From Enterococcus canis NBRC 100695 (GTDB taxonomy: Bacteria > Bacillota > Bacilli > Lactobacillales > Enterococcaceae): a stretch of 32,461 bases of DNA. Positions within the stretch are counted from its first letter, which is position 1, and the number at the start of each line of letters is the position of its first letter. The DNA lies in the NCBI RefSeq assembly GCF_001544375.1, contig NZ_BCQJ01000014.1, forward strand, positions 1 to 32,461. The letters are read 5' to 3'. The notes under the pieces are model-generated. The model was not told where the DNA came from, made no database searches, and saw only the letters and a list, made by a program, of their open reading frames with translations. Positions 16,230 through 26,404 of the stretch are shown here, piece after piece. The translations under genes and the position numbers were made by a program.

Positions 16230-16270
16230 AAAAAAGATCCATGTACCAAATTTCGGTACATGGATCTTTT
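16230..16270 (-). terminator. terminator of ldh
   Basis: A 15-bp perfect stem (AAAGATCCATGTACC at 16233-16247 with its complement at 16255-16269). On the minus strand it is followed by a long U run from the A tract at 16229-16235, eight bases after the ldh stop. On the + strand the T tract is short, so it is mainly the ldh terminator. Confidence 0.92.
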
Positions 16271-16277
16271 GCGTTAA

Positions 16278-17258
<981 letters not shown>

Positions 17259-17299
17259 TCAGTCCTTCCTTTTGCTTTAATATGTTGCTTACGAAATCA

Positions 17300-17330
17300 A
17301 TGCTAGCACTTATTGTGCGATTTGTCACGA
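17300..17330 (-). promoter_or_regulatory. ldh promoter with overlapping Rex-like operator
   Basis: Minus strand: GTGACA (17328-17323), 17-base spacer ending TGC, TAGCAT (17305-17300), an extended -10. Over the -35 lies TTGTGC-GATTTG-TCACGA (17313-17330, + strand), which fits the Rex consensus TTGTGA-N6-TCACAA at 10 of 12 positions. Rex releases DNA when NADH rises, which would suit induction of ldh. Confidence 0.6.
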
Positions 17331-17342
17331 AATACGCTTATG

Positions 17343-17375
17343 AAAATAGTACAGTTTTTTAAACTGTACTATTTT
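17343..17375. repeat. 15-bp perfect inverted repeat between divergent ldh and pth
   Basis: AAAATAGTACAGTTT (17343-17357), three-base centre, AAACTGTACTATTTT (17361-17375). It looks like a bidirectional terminator by shape, yet no gene ends here; it sits just upstream of both the ldh and pth promoters. Operator and terminator are both possible. Confidence 0.6.
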
Positions 17376-17418
17376 TAGAGAAACTTAACGTTTCCCAACG
17401 GTACCACATGAGGATTTA

Positions 17419-17463
17419 TGGTATACTAATAAGAGTAAAACTGGGTTGGCATAGACAACCCAG
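17419..17463 (+). promoter_or_regulatory. pth promoter and leader hairpin
   Basis: An extended -10, TGG-TATACT, ends at 17427; the -35 region is poor. The predicted leader contains CTGGGTTG (17441-17448) paired with CAACCCAG (17456-17463), seven-base loop, followed by CTATTTT. This is a terminator-like hairpin about 38 bases before the pth start and may attenuate read-through into pth-mfd. Confidence 0.5.
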
Positions 17464-17501
17464 CTATTTTGTGTTGCTTTGAAAGCAGTAAGGAGTTCAC
17501 T

Positions 17502-18062
17502 ATGAAAATGATCGTTGGATTAGGCAATCCAGGTTCAAAATATGCCGCAACCAAACATAACGTGGGATTTCAAACCGTTGATGAGTTAGCCCGACGCCAT
17601 CAGGTAACTTTTAAAAAGAATCCTTTTGAAGCTGAAGTAGCAGAATTTTTCCAAGGGACGGAAAAAATCCTGTTGGTTAAGCCACAGACCTTTATGAACG
17701 AGTCTGGGCGTGCAGTCGGCCCTTTAATGACCTATTTTGGGCTTTTACCTGAGGAACTAGTGGTGATTTATGATGACCTTGACATGGAACCGGGGCGAAT
17801 TCGCTTGCGGGAAAAAGGCAGCGCCGGTGGGCATAATGGCATGAAGAGTATTATGCAGCATCTAGGTACGCAAACCTTTAAACGGGTTAAAATTGGTATT
17901 GGTCGCCCGGAAGGTCGAGATACAGTAGTGCATCATGTTTTGAGTCCTTTTCCTAAAAGCAAACAAGCAGAAATGGAAATCGCAATGAAAATGGCAGCGG
18001 ATGCAACAGATTACTATTTGGATGATAACAGTTTCATTGATACGATGAATCGCTATAATTAG
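17502..18062 (+). CDS. pth: peptidyl-tRNA hydrolase
   Basis: Pth cuts the ester bond of peptidyl-tRNAs that drop off ribosomes, recycling tRNA. The 186-residue protein is of normal length. It has IVGLGNPGSKYAATKHNVGF with Asn9 and catalytic His19, the FMNESG motif whose Asn binds substrate, and YDDLDMEPG with the aspartate that activates the histidine, followed by KGSAGGHNGMKSI. ATG 17502 has AAGGAG six bases upstream; the frame is open 11 codons further back without a start site, and ATG 17508 would be too far from the ribosome-binding site. It opens the long housekeeping run: mfd starts 17 bases after its stop, the same neighbours as in B. subtilis apart from the small fin gene. Confidence 0.96.
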   Translation: MKMIVGLGNPGSKYAATKHNVGFQTVDELARRHQVTFKKNPFEAEVAEFFQGTEKILLVKPQTFMNESGRAVGPLMTYFGLLPEELVVIYDDLDMEPGRIRLREKGSAGGHNGMKSIMQHLGTQTFKRVKIGIGRPEGRDTVVHHVLSPFPKSKQAEMEIAMKMAADATDYYLDDNSFIDTMNRYN

Positions 18063-18079
18063 GAAAGGAGGGCAAACGA

Positions 18080-21000
18080 ATGGATCTTTTAACACTGGCA
18101 GCTAAAAGCTCCGCCTTTAAGGATTGGACGCTTGCTGAGGGTCGTCAATTAGTGATTGGACTCGCAGGTTCGGCCAAAACGGTCATGATGGCGGCAGCCA
18201 TTGAAAAAGCCCGGCAGACATTGATTGTGGTGCCTAACCTTTACCATGCCAATCAATTGGCAGAAGATTTACGCAATATTTTGCCTGAAGAACAAGTTCA
18301 TCAATTTCCAGTTGACGAGGTTCTCTCAGCAGAGATGGCTTTTGCATCGCCAGAGGCTCGCAGTGAACGTGTTGCTACTCTTGATTTTTTACTGTCAGGT
18401 AAGGCAGGTGTAGTCGTGGCACCGGTAGCAGGACTGCGGAAATTCTTGCCACAACCCAAAACTTGGCAAAAAGCTCATTTAGATTGGGCGTTAGGTACCG
18501 AAGTCGAGCTTGATCAATTGGCACAAACGCTTGTTTTGATGGGATATGAACGGCAGAGTATGGTGGGACGTCCAGGTGAGTTTAGTATTCGCGGGAGCAT
18601 TATTGATGTTTACCCACTGGATACTGAATATCCGGTTCGGGTGGAATTATTTGATATCGAAATCGATTCTTTGCGTTACTTTGAAGCCGACACGCAACGT
18701 TCAATTGAAAATTTAGAGGCAGTCACAATTGCGCCGGTTACCGAACTGGTTTTTTCAACGACGGACTTAGCACAAGCGCCGGCGCGTTTGAATCATGATC
18801 TTTCTAAACGCTTAGCCGTAGCGTCCGAAACAGATCAGCAGTTTTTAGATCAGTATTTTAGTCAGCTAGTGGCGGAGTGGGAGGCAGGTATTCCCACTGA
18901 CCAAGCGCAGCTTTATTTGAGCTATCTTTATGAACAACCAGCAACTTTACTGGATTATCTTGAAGACGCAGCGCAGTTTTTTGTTGATGATTATCCGCGA
19001 ATCCTAGAAATGGAACGAACACTGGAACAAGAGGAAGCCAACTGGCAAACGCAAAAAATTGAAGAGCTGCGTGTGTTTCCAGAACAATCTTTTGGTTTGG
19101 ACTTCAGAGATCAAATGAAAAAGCATCCACAAGCTAGTTACTTATCTTTATTTCATAAAGGTATGGGGAACTTGCGCTTCCAAGGGATCCATCAATTTCA
19201 TTATCGGAGCATGCAGCAGTTTTTTGGGCAGCTGCCTTTATTAAAGACAGAAATGGACCGCTGGCAAAAACAGGCGGAGACCGTCATTATTTTAGTGCCG
19301 ACACCTGAACGAGGCGAAAAAGTTGCCGCATTACTACGGGATTTTGATATTCGAGCGGTTAATACCCGAAGTGATCAATTACTGCCTAAAACGATCCAAA
19401 TCGTACCAGGAGCTTTGCAAAGCGGGTTTGAATTGACACAAGATAAACTCGTTGTCATCACAGAAAAGGAAATTTTCCATCAGACCACTAAAAAACGAGC
19501 ACGGCGTCAAACAGTCTCTAATGCTGAACGCCTGAAAAGTTATACTGAATTGAAGCCTGGCGATTACGTCGTTCATGCGAATCACGGGATTGGTCAATAC
19601 ATCGGCATGGAAACGCTAGAGGTCGATGGGGTCCACCAGGATTATATGACGATTCTGTATCAAAATGACGACAAGCTTTTTATTCCGGTTACCCAGCTGA
19701 ACTTGATCCAGAAATATGTTGCTTCAGAGGCGAAGGCCCCTCGTATCAATCGCCTTGGCGGGAGTGAATGGACTAAGACAAAACGCAAAGTATCTGCCAA
19801 GATTGAAGACATTGCGGATGACTTGATTCAGTTATATGCACAGCGGGAATCGGAAAAGGGCCATGCGTTTCCGCCGGATAATAGCTATCAGCAAGAGTTT
19901 GAAGCCGCTTTTCCATACAGTGAAACGGATGATCAGCTTCGCAGTATTGCAGAAATTAAGCGGGATATGGAAAAGGCGCGGCCAATGGATCGTCTGCTAG
20001 TGGGAGACGTTGGTTATGGGAAGACGGAAGTCGCGCTGCGGGCAGCTTTTAAAGCAATTCAAGATGGTAAGCAAGTCGCCTTTTTAGTTCCGACTACAAT
20101 TTTGGCGCAGCAGCACTATGAAACGATGATCGAGCGCTTTGTAAATTTCCCCGTAGAAGTGGGAATGCTGAGCCGCTTTCGCACAAAAAAACAGCAGAAT
20201 GAGACAATTGAAGAACTGAAAAAAGGTCAAGTGGATATCGTGGTGGGCACTCATCGCCTGTTGTCACAAGATATTACCTTTAGTGATTTAGGGCTTTTGA
20301 TTATTGATGAAGAACAGCGATTTGGCGTTAAGCATAAAGAGCGACTAAAACAATTACGCTCGCAAGTTGATGTGTTGACTTTGACGGCTACCCCGATTCC
20401 GCGAACTTTACACATGTCGATGTTAGGTGTGCGGGATTTGTCAGTAATTGAAACACCGCCGGCTGATCGTTATCCCGTTCAGACCTATGTCATGGAAAAA
20501 AATCCAGGCGCAATTCGCGAAGCAATTGAGCGGGAAATGGCGCGAGATGGGCAAGTTTTCTACCTATATAATCGCGTCGATACTATTGAAAAGAAAGTTG
20601 AAGAAATCCAAGCGTTAGTGCCTGATGCTAGGATTGCTCATGCCCACGGCCAAATGACCGAAATTCAGCTAGAGAATGTGTTGATGGATTTTATTGAAGG
20701 AGAATATGATGTACTAGTAACTACTACCATCATTGAAACCGGCGTGAATATTCCTAATGTCAACACGTTATTTGTCGAAAATGCTGATTATATGGGATTG
20801 TCCACTCTTTATCAGTTACGGGGCCGAGTTGGTCGTAGTAACCGCGTGGCTTATGCCTACTTTATGTACGAACCACAAAAAGTCCTGACTGAGGTGAGCG
20901 AAAAACGTCTGCAAGCCATTAAAGATTTTACAGAACTAGGTTCGGGCTTTAAAATTGCGATGCGTGACCTGTCCATTCGTGGTGCTGGTAACCTGTTAGG

Positions 21001-21598
21001 CGCGCAACAGCATGGCTTTATTGATGCAGTCGGCTTTGATATGTACTCACAAATGCTTTCGGAAGCTGTTGCACGCAAGCAAGGAAAAAATATTCAAGAA
21101 GAACGAACTTCTGTGGAGATTGATCTGGGCATCGATGCGTATCTGCCGTCTAGCTATATTACAGATGAGCGTCAAAAAATTGAGATTTATAAACGAATCC
21201 GCCAATTGGAATCCATGGAAATGTATGACGAACTGGAAGCGGATCTGCTGGATCGTTTTGGTGAATACCCAGATGAGGTTGCCTACTTATTAGCGGTTGG
21301 TCGCTTGAAGATGGATGGTGACCGGGCACTATTAGAAAGTATCCGTAAGCAAAAACAACAAATCATCTTTGTACTCAGCAAAGCTGGAACTAAAACATAC
21401 AGCGTAGAACAACTTTTCGAAGCGCTGGCAGCTACAAAGCTAAAGGCTGGCCTAGCGGTGGAAAAGGAAAAAATGACGATTCGTTTGACGATTCCGCAAA
21501 ATCAGCCGCAAGCAGTCTTGCTGCAAGAGTTAGCAGCTTTTACTGCCGCATTACGGGAAGAAAAATACCGAGTGAAGGATGACGTTCATGGCGCCTAA
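18080..21598 (+). CDS. mfd: Mfd, transcription-repair coupling factor
   Basis: Mfd pushes stalled RNA polymerase off DNA lesions and recruits UvrA. The 1172-residue protein is of standard length. Residues about 1-350 hold the UvrB-homology region (GRPGEFSIRGSIIDVYPL); about 485-570 is the RNA-polymerase interacting (CarD-like) domain starting ELKPGDYVVHANHGIGQYIG; the RecG-like motor has Walker A GDVGYGKT at 642-649, DEEQ at 743-746, TATPIPRTLHMS and the RGRVGRS motif VI; the C-terminal TRCF domain occupies roughly the last 150 residues. ATG 18080 follows AAAGGAGG. Its last 11 bases overlap the next gene, so translation is probably coupled. Position between pth and a YabM-like flippase matches B. 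subtilis. Confidence 0.97.
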   Translation: MDLLTLAAKSSAFKDWTLAEGRQLVIGLAGSAKTVMMAAAIEKARQTLIVVPNLYHANQLAEDLRNILPEEQVHQFPVDEVLSAEMAFASPEARSERVATLDFLLSGKAGVVVAPVAGLRKFLPQPKTWQKAHLDWALGTEVELDQLAQTLVLMGYERQSMVGRPGEFSIRGSIIDVYPLDTEYPVRVELFDIEIDSLRYFEADTQRSIENLEAVTIAPVTELVFSTTDLAQAPARLNHDLSKRLAVASETDQQFLDQYFSQLVAEWEAGIPTDQAQLYLSYLYEQPATLLDYLEDAAQFFVDDYPRILEMERTLEQEEANWQTQKIEELRVFPEQSFGLDFRDQMKKHPQASYLSLFHKGMGNLRFQGIHQFHYRSMQQFFGQLPLLKTEMDRWQKQAETVIILVPTPERGEKVAALLRDFDIRAVNTRSDQLLPKTIQIVPGALQSGFELTQDKLVVITEKEIFHQTTKKRARRQTVSNAERLKSYTELKPGDYVVHANHGIGQYIGMETLEVDGVHQDYMTILYQNDDKLFIPVTQLNLIQKYVASEAKAPRINRLGGSEWTKTKRKVSAKIEDIADDLIQLYAQRESEKGHAFPPDNSYQQEFEAAFPYSETDDQLRSIAEIKRDMEKARPMDRLLVGDVGYGKTEVALRAAFKAIQDGKQVAFLVPTTILAQQHYETMIERFVNFPVEVGMLSRFRTKKQQNETIEELKKGQVDIVVGTHRLLSQDITFSDLGLLIIDEEQRFGVKHKERLKQLRSQVDVLTLTATPIPRTLHMSMLGVRDLSVIETPPADRYPVQTYVMEKNPGAIREAIEREMARDGQVFYLYNRVDTIEKKVEEIQALVPDARIAHAHGQMTEIQLENVLMDFIEGEYDVLVTTTIIETGVNIPNVNTLFVENADYMGLSTLYQLRGRVGRSNRVAYAYFMYEPQKVLTEVSEKRLQAIKDFTELGSGFKIAMRDLSIRGAGNLLGAQQHGFIDAVGFDMYSQMLSEAVARKQGKNIQEERTSVEIDLGIDAYLPSSYITDERQKIEIYKRIRQLESMEMYDELEADLLDRFGEYPDEVAYLLAVGRLKMDGDRALLESIRKQKQQIIFVLSKAGTKTYSVEQLFEALAATKLKAGLAVEKEKMTIRLTIPQNQPQAVLLQELAAFTAALREEKYRVKDDVHGA

Positions 21599-23168
21599 AG
21601 AAATGCGTTCAATGATGCAAGGCGCCGCAGTGTTAACAGTGGCTTCTTTTCTGGTAAAAATCCTCAGTGCAATTTACCGCGTGCCCTTTCAGAATATCGT
21701 AGGAGATGAAGGCTTTTATGTTTATCAGCAAGTGTATCCAATCTACGGATTAGCGATGACCTTAGCTTTGTCGGGACTACCGCTCTTTTTATCCAAGGTC
21801 GTAGCCGAAACACCGGATCCGCAAATTCAGGTTCGGCGGCTCAAAAGTCTCTACCCCGTTGTCTTTTGGTTATCGGTCTCCTTAGCAGCTAGCATTTTTG
21901 GCGGTGCTGACTTTTTGGCAGCCCAAATGGGGGATGCGGCTCTGGCCCCGCTGATTCGGATGGCTTCGCTAGTTTTTCTACTGGTACCGCCCTTAGCCTT
22001 TTATCGTGGCCGTTATCAAGGTAATATGTGGGTCGTCCCCACTGCTGTGTCGCAGGTGGTAGAACAATGCTTGCGGGTAGGGATCATTCTTTGCGCAGCC
22101 TATACTTTCACTTTAGGACAGGATGTTTATCAAACTGGAACGGGTGCGATGCTAGGCGGTTTGGTGGGCGGTTTTGGCGCCTGGCTCGTGTTGCGCTATT
22201 ATCAAAAAAAATGGCAACAGCCTAGCATCCGTTATTCTGTTAAAGGTGAAGCGATTGAACCGCGCTTTATCCGACGTTTTCTTTTAGAGGGCGGTTTGGT
22301 GATATTGTATGGCTCTTTGCTGATTTTGTTTCAGTTAGTGGATTCTTTTGTAGTTAAAAATGCTTTGGTAGCGAGCGGTATGACCGATCAGGCGGCCAAA
22401 GTAGCAAAAGGGATTTATGACCGAGGGCAGCCGTTGGTCCAATTGGGTCTAGTGTTGGCGTTAGCCTTAGGGTCAACTTTTTTACCCATGCTAGTTAAAG
22501 CATTTGTAGCCAAAGAACAGCACCGCTTTACCCAGCATGCTCAGCAATATCTTCGTTTGACCGCAGCCATTGGCTTGGCCGCTTCGCTAGGTTTAGCGCT
22601 GCTGCTTCCCTACGTTAACTATGCCCTTTTCAAGGATAATGCCGGTAATGCTGCTATAGGATTGTTTGTTTTTGCCATCTTTTTGATGGGGTTGATCCAG
22701 ACGTATCAAAATATCAGTCAGAGTCAGAACCGCTTTTTAGCACCGATCCTTTCGGTGGTACTTGGCTTGATTCTAAAGGGAGTTACGTCCTATCCTTTAA
22801 CCAGACAATTCGGTCTAGTGGGAGCGAGCTGGTCTACCCTTTTAGGTTTGGCAGGCTGTCTGATCAGTCTGATCGTGGTTACAAAAATCAAAGTTTGGCG
22901 GCGGGATGGTTACTGGTGGCGCCTAGGACTGAGTCTGTTAGCAATGGTAGTAGCGTTATTCGTTTATGAAGGAGCTCTCACCTTGATTATGAGTCAGTGG
23001 CATCGCGGGACTAGTTTATTAGCCGCGATTGGCGGTGTTTTCTGGGGCGCTAGCGTGTTATTATGGTGTATGATCCGGCTGCGGGTCTTTAGTATTAGAG
23101 AATGGTTGCTGTTACCATACGGCAGCAAGCTTTTACGTATAGGGAGGAAAAAAGATGCGCTTAGATAA
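21588..23168 (+). CDS. MOP-superfamily flippase, YabM/SpoVB/MurJ-like membrane protein
   Basis: A 526-residue polytopic membrane protein with about 14 helices and the SpoVB/MurJ-type opening [20 protein letters not shown] followed by [20 protein letters not shown]. Family members move lipid-linked cell-wall or polysaccharide precursors across the membrane; B. subtilis YabM occupies the same place after mfd (and spoVT). Whether this one flips lipid II or a polysaccharide carrier cannot be told from sequence. I start it at ATG 21588: GAAGGA lies eight bases upstream, while ATG 21579 overlaps that site. The start overlaps the end of mfd, and its own end overlaps rqcP by 14 bases, so three genes are read as a chain. 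The spoVT and yabN genes that flank it in Bacillus are absent. Confidence 0.9.
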   Translation: MAPKEMRSMMQGAAVLTVASFLVKILSAIYRVPFQNIVGDEGFYVYQQVYPIYGLAMTLALSGLPLFLSKVVAETPDPQIQVRRLKSLYPVVFWLSVSLAASIFGGADFLAAQMGDAALAPLIRMASLVFLLVPPLAFYRGRYQGNMWVVPTAVSQVVEQCLRVGIILCAAYTFTLGQDVYQTGTGAMLGGLVGGFGAWLVLRYYQKKWQQPSIRYSVKGEAIEPRFIRRFLLEGGLVILYGSLLILFQLVDSFVVKNALVASGMTDQAAKVAKGIYDRGQPLVQLGLVLALALGSTFLPMLVKAFVAKEQHRFTQHAQQYLRLTAAIGLAASLGLALLLPYVNYALFKDNAGNAAIGLFVFAIFLMGLIQTYQNISQSQNRFLAPILSVVLGLILKGVTSYPLTRQFGLVGASWSTLLGLAGCLISLIVVTKIKVWRRDGYWWRLGLSLLAMVVALFVYEGALTLIMSQWHRGTSLLAAIGGVFWGASVLLWCMIRLRVFSIREWLLLPYGSKLLRIGRKKDALR

Positions 23169-23424
23169 GTTTTTAAAGGTTTCACGAATCATCAAACGGC
23201 GAACTGTTGCTAAAGAAGTGGCAGATAAGGGTCGTATTCAAATCAACGGAATTTTGGCAAAATCCTCAAGTACGGTTAAAGTGGGGGATCAAGTCAAAAT
23301 CCAATTTGGGAATAAGGTATTAGAAGTGGAAGTGACACAGCTGCAAGAGTCCACTAAGAAAGAAGCAGCTCAGGATATGTACCGCATTTTACAAGAAACA
23401 AGGGTTGAAAACTCAACAAATTAG
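23155..23424 (+). CDS. rqcP: RqcP (YabO), S4-domain ribosome-associated quality control factor
   Basis: RqcP binds stalled large ribosomal subunits together with RqcH and helps add alanine tails to the stuck peptide. The 89-residue protein is almost entirely an S4 RNA-binding domain: [20 protein letters not shown], then [20 protein letters not shown] and [18 protein letters not shown], with a short charged tail. Length and sequence separate it from the larger pseudouridine synthases with S4 domains and fit YabO/Hsp15 relatives. The start has GGGAGGA upstream and overlaps the end of the flippase gene. Its position before divIC is conserved with Bacillus; yabP and yabQ, the spore genes that lie between in B. 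subtilis, are missing. A new promoter follows directly. Confidence 0.93.
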   Translation: MRLDKFLKVSRIIKRRTVAKEVADKGRIQINGILAKSSSTVKVGDQVKIQFGNKVLEVEVTQLQESTKKEAAQDMYRILQETRVENSTN

Positions 23425-23427
23425 CAT

Positions 23428-23456
23428 TAGACAACCTTTCAAGATGTTGGTATAAT
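23428..23456 (+). promoter_or_regulatory. divIC promoter
   Basis: TAGACA (23428-23433), 17-base spacer ending TGG, perfect TATAAT (23451-23456), an extended -10. It begins four bases after the rqcP stop. One of the best promoters in the window, giving divIC and the genes after it transcription independent of pth-mfd. Confidence 0.82.
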
Positions 23457-23491
23457 GAAGCGACATACCAAAATCGAGTGGAGCGAATCAA

Positions 23492-23899
23492 ATGAGTAGA
23501 CAGAAAAAAGTTGCAGCAATCCACACGGACTATGCGAAGGAACAATATGCCCGTTTTCAACAACAGAATAAGCAGATTATTTTTCGTCGTCGCCGTTTAG
23601 CTGTCGTTTTTTTAGTTGCCTTAGTGATTTTCGGCATCTCTGGATTTCGGTTGGTACAAGACCATCAGGAATTGCAAGCGCGCGAAGCAGATAAAATTGC
23701 TTTGCAAAAAGAGGCAGAGACTGTCAGTACGCAAAAAGCAGCTTTAGAAAAAGAAGTAGCTTTGCTAAAAGATGATGATTATATCGCAAAACTGGCACGC
23801 AGCAAATACTTGCTTTCAAAGGATAATGAACAAATTTATCCAATTTCTGAGAGTCAAACAGAATCACAAACATCTTCATCTACAGATTCTTCTAAGTAG
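23492..23899 (+). CDS. divIC: DivIC/FtsB-like cell-division protein
   Basis: DivIC joins FtsL and DivIB in the septal complex that activates cell-wall synthesis. The 135-residue protein has a basic cytosolic N terminus, one membrane helix at about 36-54 after RRRR, and an outer coiled coil (about 58-95, Glu/Lys/Ala-rich, ALEKEVALLKDDDYIAKLAR) with the conserved family ending YIAKLARSKYLLSKDNE. The last 20 residues are a Ser/Thr/Gln-rich extension. A bitopic protein with this topology between rqcP and an S1 gene is DivIC. It is led by its own strong promoter. Start ATG 23492 has a modest GTGGAG site upstream. Confidence 0.94.
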   Translation: MSRQKKVAAIHTDYAKEQYARFQQQNKQIIFRRRRLAVVFLVALVIFGISGFRLVQDHQELQAREADKIALQKEAETVSTQKAALEKEVALLKDDDYIAKLARSKYLLSKDNEQIYPISESQTESQTSSSTDSSK

Positions 23900-23945
23900 A
23901 TGTGAATAAAAAGGGTAGAGATTTTTAAGGAGGAAACATTTTTTT

Positions 23946-24389
23946 ATGTCAATTGAAGTAGGGGCGAAATTGCCAGGAAAAGTATCCGGGATCACAAATT
24001 TTGGTGCATTTATTGATCTAGGAGAAGGCAAGACCGGGTTGGTGCATATCAGCGAAGTATCAAACGGCTATGTAAAGGATATCCATGATGTGCTAACTGT
24101 TGGAGATGAGGTTACAGTAAAAGTAACAAGTGTTGGGGATGACGGCAAGATCGGTCTATCTATTCGTAAAGCACAAGAAGACGCTGCGCCGAAGAAAGAA
24201 TTTCGACCTCGTGATCGCGGACCACGTCCAACTTCAAAAAAACCATTTAATGCTCCTGCCAATAAAGGCGGTAAGCAAGATTTTGACTCTTTGATGAGTT
24301 CATTTTTGAAAGATAGCGATGATCGCTTATCTTCATTGAAACGCAATACCGAAGGCAAACGCGGTGGTCGTGGCGGCCGTCGCAATTAA
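23946..24389 (+). CDS. S1-domain RNA-binding protein (YabR-like) with basic RG-rich tail
   Basis: The 147-residue protein starts with one S1 domain (residues 4-75: GAKLPGKVSGITNFGAFIDL, GLVHISEVS, GLSIRKAQ). The tail is basic and low in complexity (KKEFRPRDRGPRPTSKKP), with a conserved FDSLMSSFLKDSDDRLSSL stretch and an arginine-glycine end (GKRGGRGGRRN). It resembles B. subtilis YabR and the general-stress protein YugI, which bind RNA or ribosomes; the exact role is not known. Position after divIC matches yabR. The AAGGAGG site (23927-23933) is 12 bases from ATG 23946, longer than usual, with a run of T's between, so initiation may be reduced. A terminator follows directly. Confidence 0.9.
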   Translation: MSIEVGAKLPGKVSGITNFGAFIDLGEGKTGLVHISEVSNGYVKDIHDVLTVGDEVTVKVTSVGDDGKIGLSIRKAQEDAAPKKEFRPRDRGPRPTSKKPFNAPANKGGKQDFDSLMSSFLKDSDDRLSSLKRNTEGKRGGRGGRRN

Positions 24390-24392
24390 AAC

Positions 24393-24429
24393 AGAGGCTG
24401 GGACGATAATCGCGTCCCGCCTCTTTTTT
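24393..24429 (+). terminator. terminator after the S1 gene
   Basis: GAGGC-T-GGGACG pairs with CGTCCC-GCCTC (one bulged T), then six T's. It lies four bases after the stop. tilS follows without a clear promoter, so some read-through is likely. The 5' arm AGAGGCTGGGAC resembles the first module of the two repeat copies. Confidence 0.87.
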
Positions 24430-24460
24430 GTTCGATTTTAATAAGAAAATAGGTGAGAAT

Positions 24461-25822
24461 ATGCAAGAAATTCAATTCCGACAACGATTAGCAGGATTGA
24501 TAAACTCTAAGGAGCGCCTTTTGGTGGCAGTTTCAGGTGGCGTAGATTCAATCGTTTTGTTTCACTGGCTCCTTAACTGGTGTCGTGAGGAAACGCAACA
24601 ATTAGCGGTTGTTCATGTAAATCATAATTGGCGTCTAGCGGCTGCTAGCGAGCAAGCAGCGCTGGCAACTATGTGTCAGCAATTTGAGGTTCCTTTTTAC
24701 ACGACGACCTGGGAACTACCAGTAAAAAGTGAAGCAGCCGCTCGCGCTTTTCGTTATCAATTTTTTGCAGAAGTGATGGAAGCGGAGGGCTATGAAGTCT
24801 TGCTGACGGCTCATCATGGGGATGACTTAGCTGAAACGGTTTTGCAACGACTAGTGAGAGGGAGCTCTTTAAAGGGCTATGCGGGAATTTTACCACAACG
24901 CTCTTTTGCTACGGGGCGCCTAGTACGTCCCTTACTAGGCTTTTCTAAAGCAGAGCTGCTACGGGAAGCCCAAGAAAAGGGCTGGTCTTACTGGGAAGAT
25001 GATACGAACCAGCAGCTGGCTTTTACTCGTAATCGCCTGCGACAACGAGTTATCCCTCTACTTAAAGAAGAAAATCCACGTTTTTTACAAAAAATTCATA
25101 CTTTCTCCCAAAAAATCCAATATGCTGATGAAATCCTGACGGAAATGGCAATCCTTGATTGTCAGCAGGTTTTTCAGAAGAAGCAGGGTGATTTAGGGAT
25201 CTTTTTGAAGCTGTCGGCTGCACGGCAGCAAAATGTTTTGCGAGCCTATTTGGCGGAAGTGGTGGGTGACGCAATTGATCAGTTTACCGATCAGCACGTG
25301 ACTGAGATGTTGAAAGCGTTACAAAGCGATAAGCCACAGGTGCAAGTTACGTTGCCGGAAAATCTTGTTTTGACGAAAAGCTATGGGAGCTTCGCGCTTA
25401 CCATCAAACAAGCAGCACCGGCGAGTCATATCTATCAGTTGCAGCCATTCGAGGCGATTTTTTTGTCAGAAACCGAGTGGCTGACCTTATTGCCGCAAAC
25501 AACCTCTTTGGAGCTACCTCCACAGGTGGCTACTTGGTCAGCCTATGAACTATTATTGCCGCAAGTGGCGTTACCCCTGACAGTTCGGCACCGTAAAGCT
25601 GGTGACCAAATTCAGCTGCCGCAAGGTTTTCATAAAAAAATCAGCCGACTGTTCATTGACCAGAAAGTCCCCAACGCTGAACGGGATCAAACATGGTTGG
25701 TGGCAGACGAAAAGGAACAGCTGTTATGGGTGGTGCCTAAGGTCAATTCTTATTTGAGTATTCCCCAAGAAACTGATAAAATACTGTACAGACTTCACTT
25801 TCGCCGAGAGGAAAGGAAGTAA
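24461..25822 (+). CDS. tilS: TilS, tRNA(Ile) lysidine synthetase
   Basis: TilS attaches lysine to C34 of the CAU-anticodon isoleucine tRNA using ATP, changing its reading from AUG to AUA; it is essential. The 453-residue protein has the PP-loop SGGVDS at 25-30, HVNHNWR, the [20 protein letters not shown] motif typical of TilS, RPLL and the WxEDxTN-like [17 protein letters not shown], and a C-terminal TilS domain ([26 protein letters not shown]). ATG 24461 follows AGGTGAG at short distance; the frame is open 11 codons upstream but that start would lie inside the terminator. hpt begins 17 bases later; the tilS-hpt-ftsH order is conserved across Firmicutes, and in B. subtilis TilS and HprT have been reported to act together on ftsH. 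Confidence 0.95.
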   Translation: MQEIQFRQRLAGLINSKERLLVAVSGGVDSIVLFHWLLNWCREETQQLAVVHVNHNWRLAAASEQAALATMCQQFEVPFYTTTWELPVKSEAAARAFRYQFFAEVMEAEGYEVLLTAHHGDDLAETVLQRLVRGSSLKGYAGILPQRSFATGRLVRPLLGFSKAELLREAQEKGWSYWEDDTNQQLAFTRNRLRQRVIPLLKEENPRFLQKIHTFSQKIQYADEILTEMAILDCQQVFQKKQGDLGIFLKLSAARQQNVLRAYLAEVVGDAIDQFTDQHVTEMLKALQSDKPQVQVTLPENLVLTKSYGSFALTIKQAAPASHIYQLQPFEAIFLSETEWLTLLPQTTSLELPPQVATWSAYELLLPQVALPLTVRHRKAGDQIQLPQGFHKKISRLFIDQKVPNAERDQTWLVADEKEQLLWVVPKVNSYLSIPQETDKILYRLHFRREERK

Positions 25823-25839
25823 ATTGGAAGGAGATCCTC

Positions 25840-26385
25840 ATGCTAGAAAAAGACATTCAAGAAGTATTGATCACAAAAGAAGAAATTTTAGCGAAATCCG
25901 CTGAATTAGGAAAACAACTGACAGAAGATTATGCTGGGAAAAATCCTTTAGTTATCGGGATTTTAAAAGGTGCAGTACCTTTTATGGCCGATATTGTGCG
26001 TGAAATCGATACCTATTTGGAAATGGATTTCATGGATGTATCCAGTTATGGTAATGCCACTATTTCTTCTGGAGAAGTCAAGATCCTGAAAGATTTAGAT
26101 ACCAATGTAAAAGGTCGGGATATCCTGATTGTAGAAGATATTATCGATAGTGGGCGAACATTATCGTATTTGGTGGACCTGTTTAAATATCGTCAAGCCA
26201 ACTCTGTTAAAATCGTGACCTTACTGGATAAGCCAGAAGGGCGCGTAGTGGAAATCGAAGCAGATTATGTCGCTTTCAACGTCCCTAACGAGTTTGTGGT
26301 GGGTTACGGGCTAGATTATGCAGAAGCCTACCGAAATCTTCCTTACGTCGGTGTTTTGAAACCTGAAGTTTACCAATCAAATTAA
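25840..26385 (+). CDS. hpt: hypoxanthine phosphoribosyltransferase
   Basis: Purine salvage: hypoxanthine or guanine plus PRPP gives IMP or GMP. The 181-residue protein has the usual length. The PRPP-binding motif reads [11 protein letters not shown] at 98-108 with E99/D100 and general-base D103; upstream [13 protein letters not shown] holds the lysine-glycine of loop I, and SSYG the flexible loop II; the C-terminal [20 protein letters not shown] is the purine-specificity region. ATG 25840 has AAGGAGAT upstream. Linked to tilS by 17 bases and followed after about 20 bases by the ftsH promoter; no terminator lies between, so ftsH is probably also reached by read-through. Confidence 0.96.
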   Translation: MLEKDIQEVLITKEEILAKSAELGKQLTEDYAGKNPLVIGILKGAVPFMADIVREIDTYLEMDFMDVSSYGNATISSGEVKILKDLDTNVKGRDILIVEDIIDSGRTLSYLVDLFKYRQANSVKIVTLLDKPEGRVVEIEADYVAFNVPNEFVVGYGLDYAEAYRNLPYVGVLKPEVYQSN

Positions 26386-26404
26386 TGCCTCAACCTGCGG
26401 CGTT

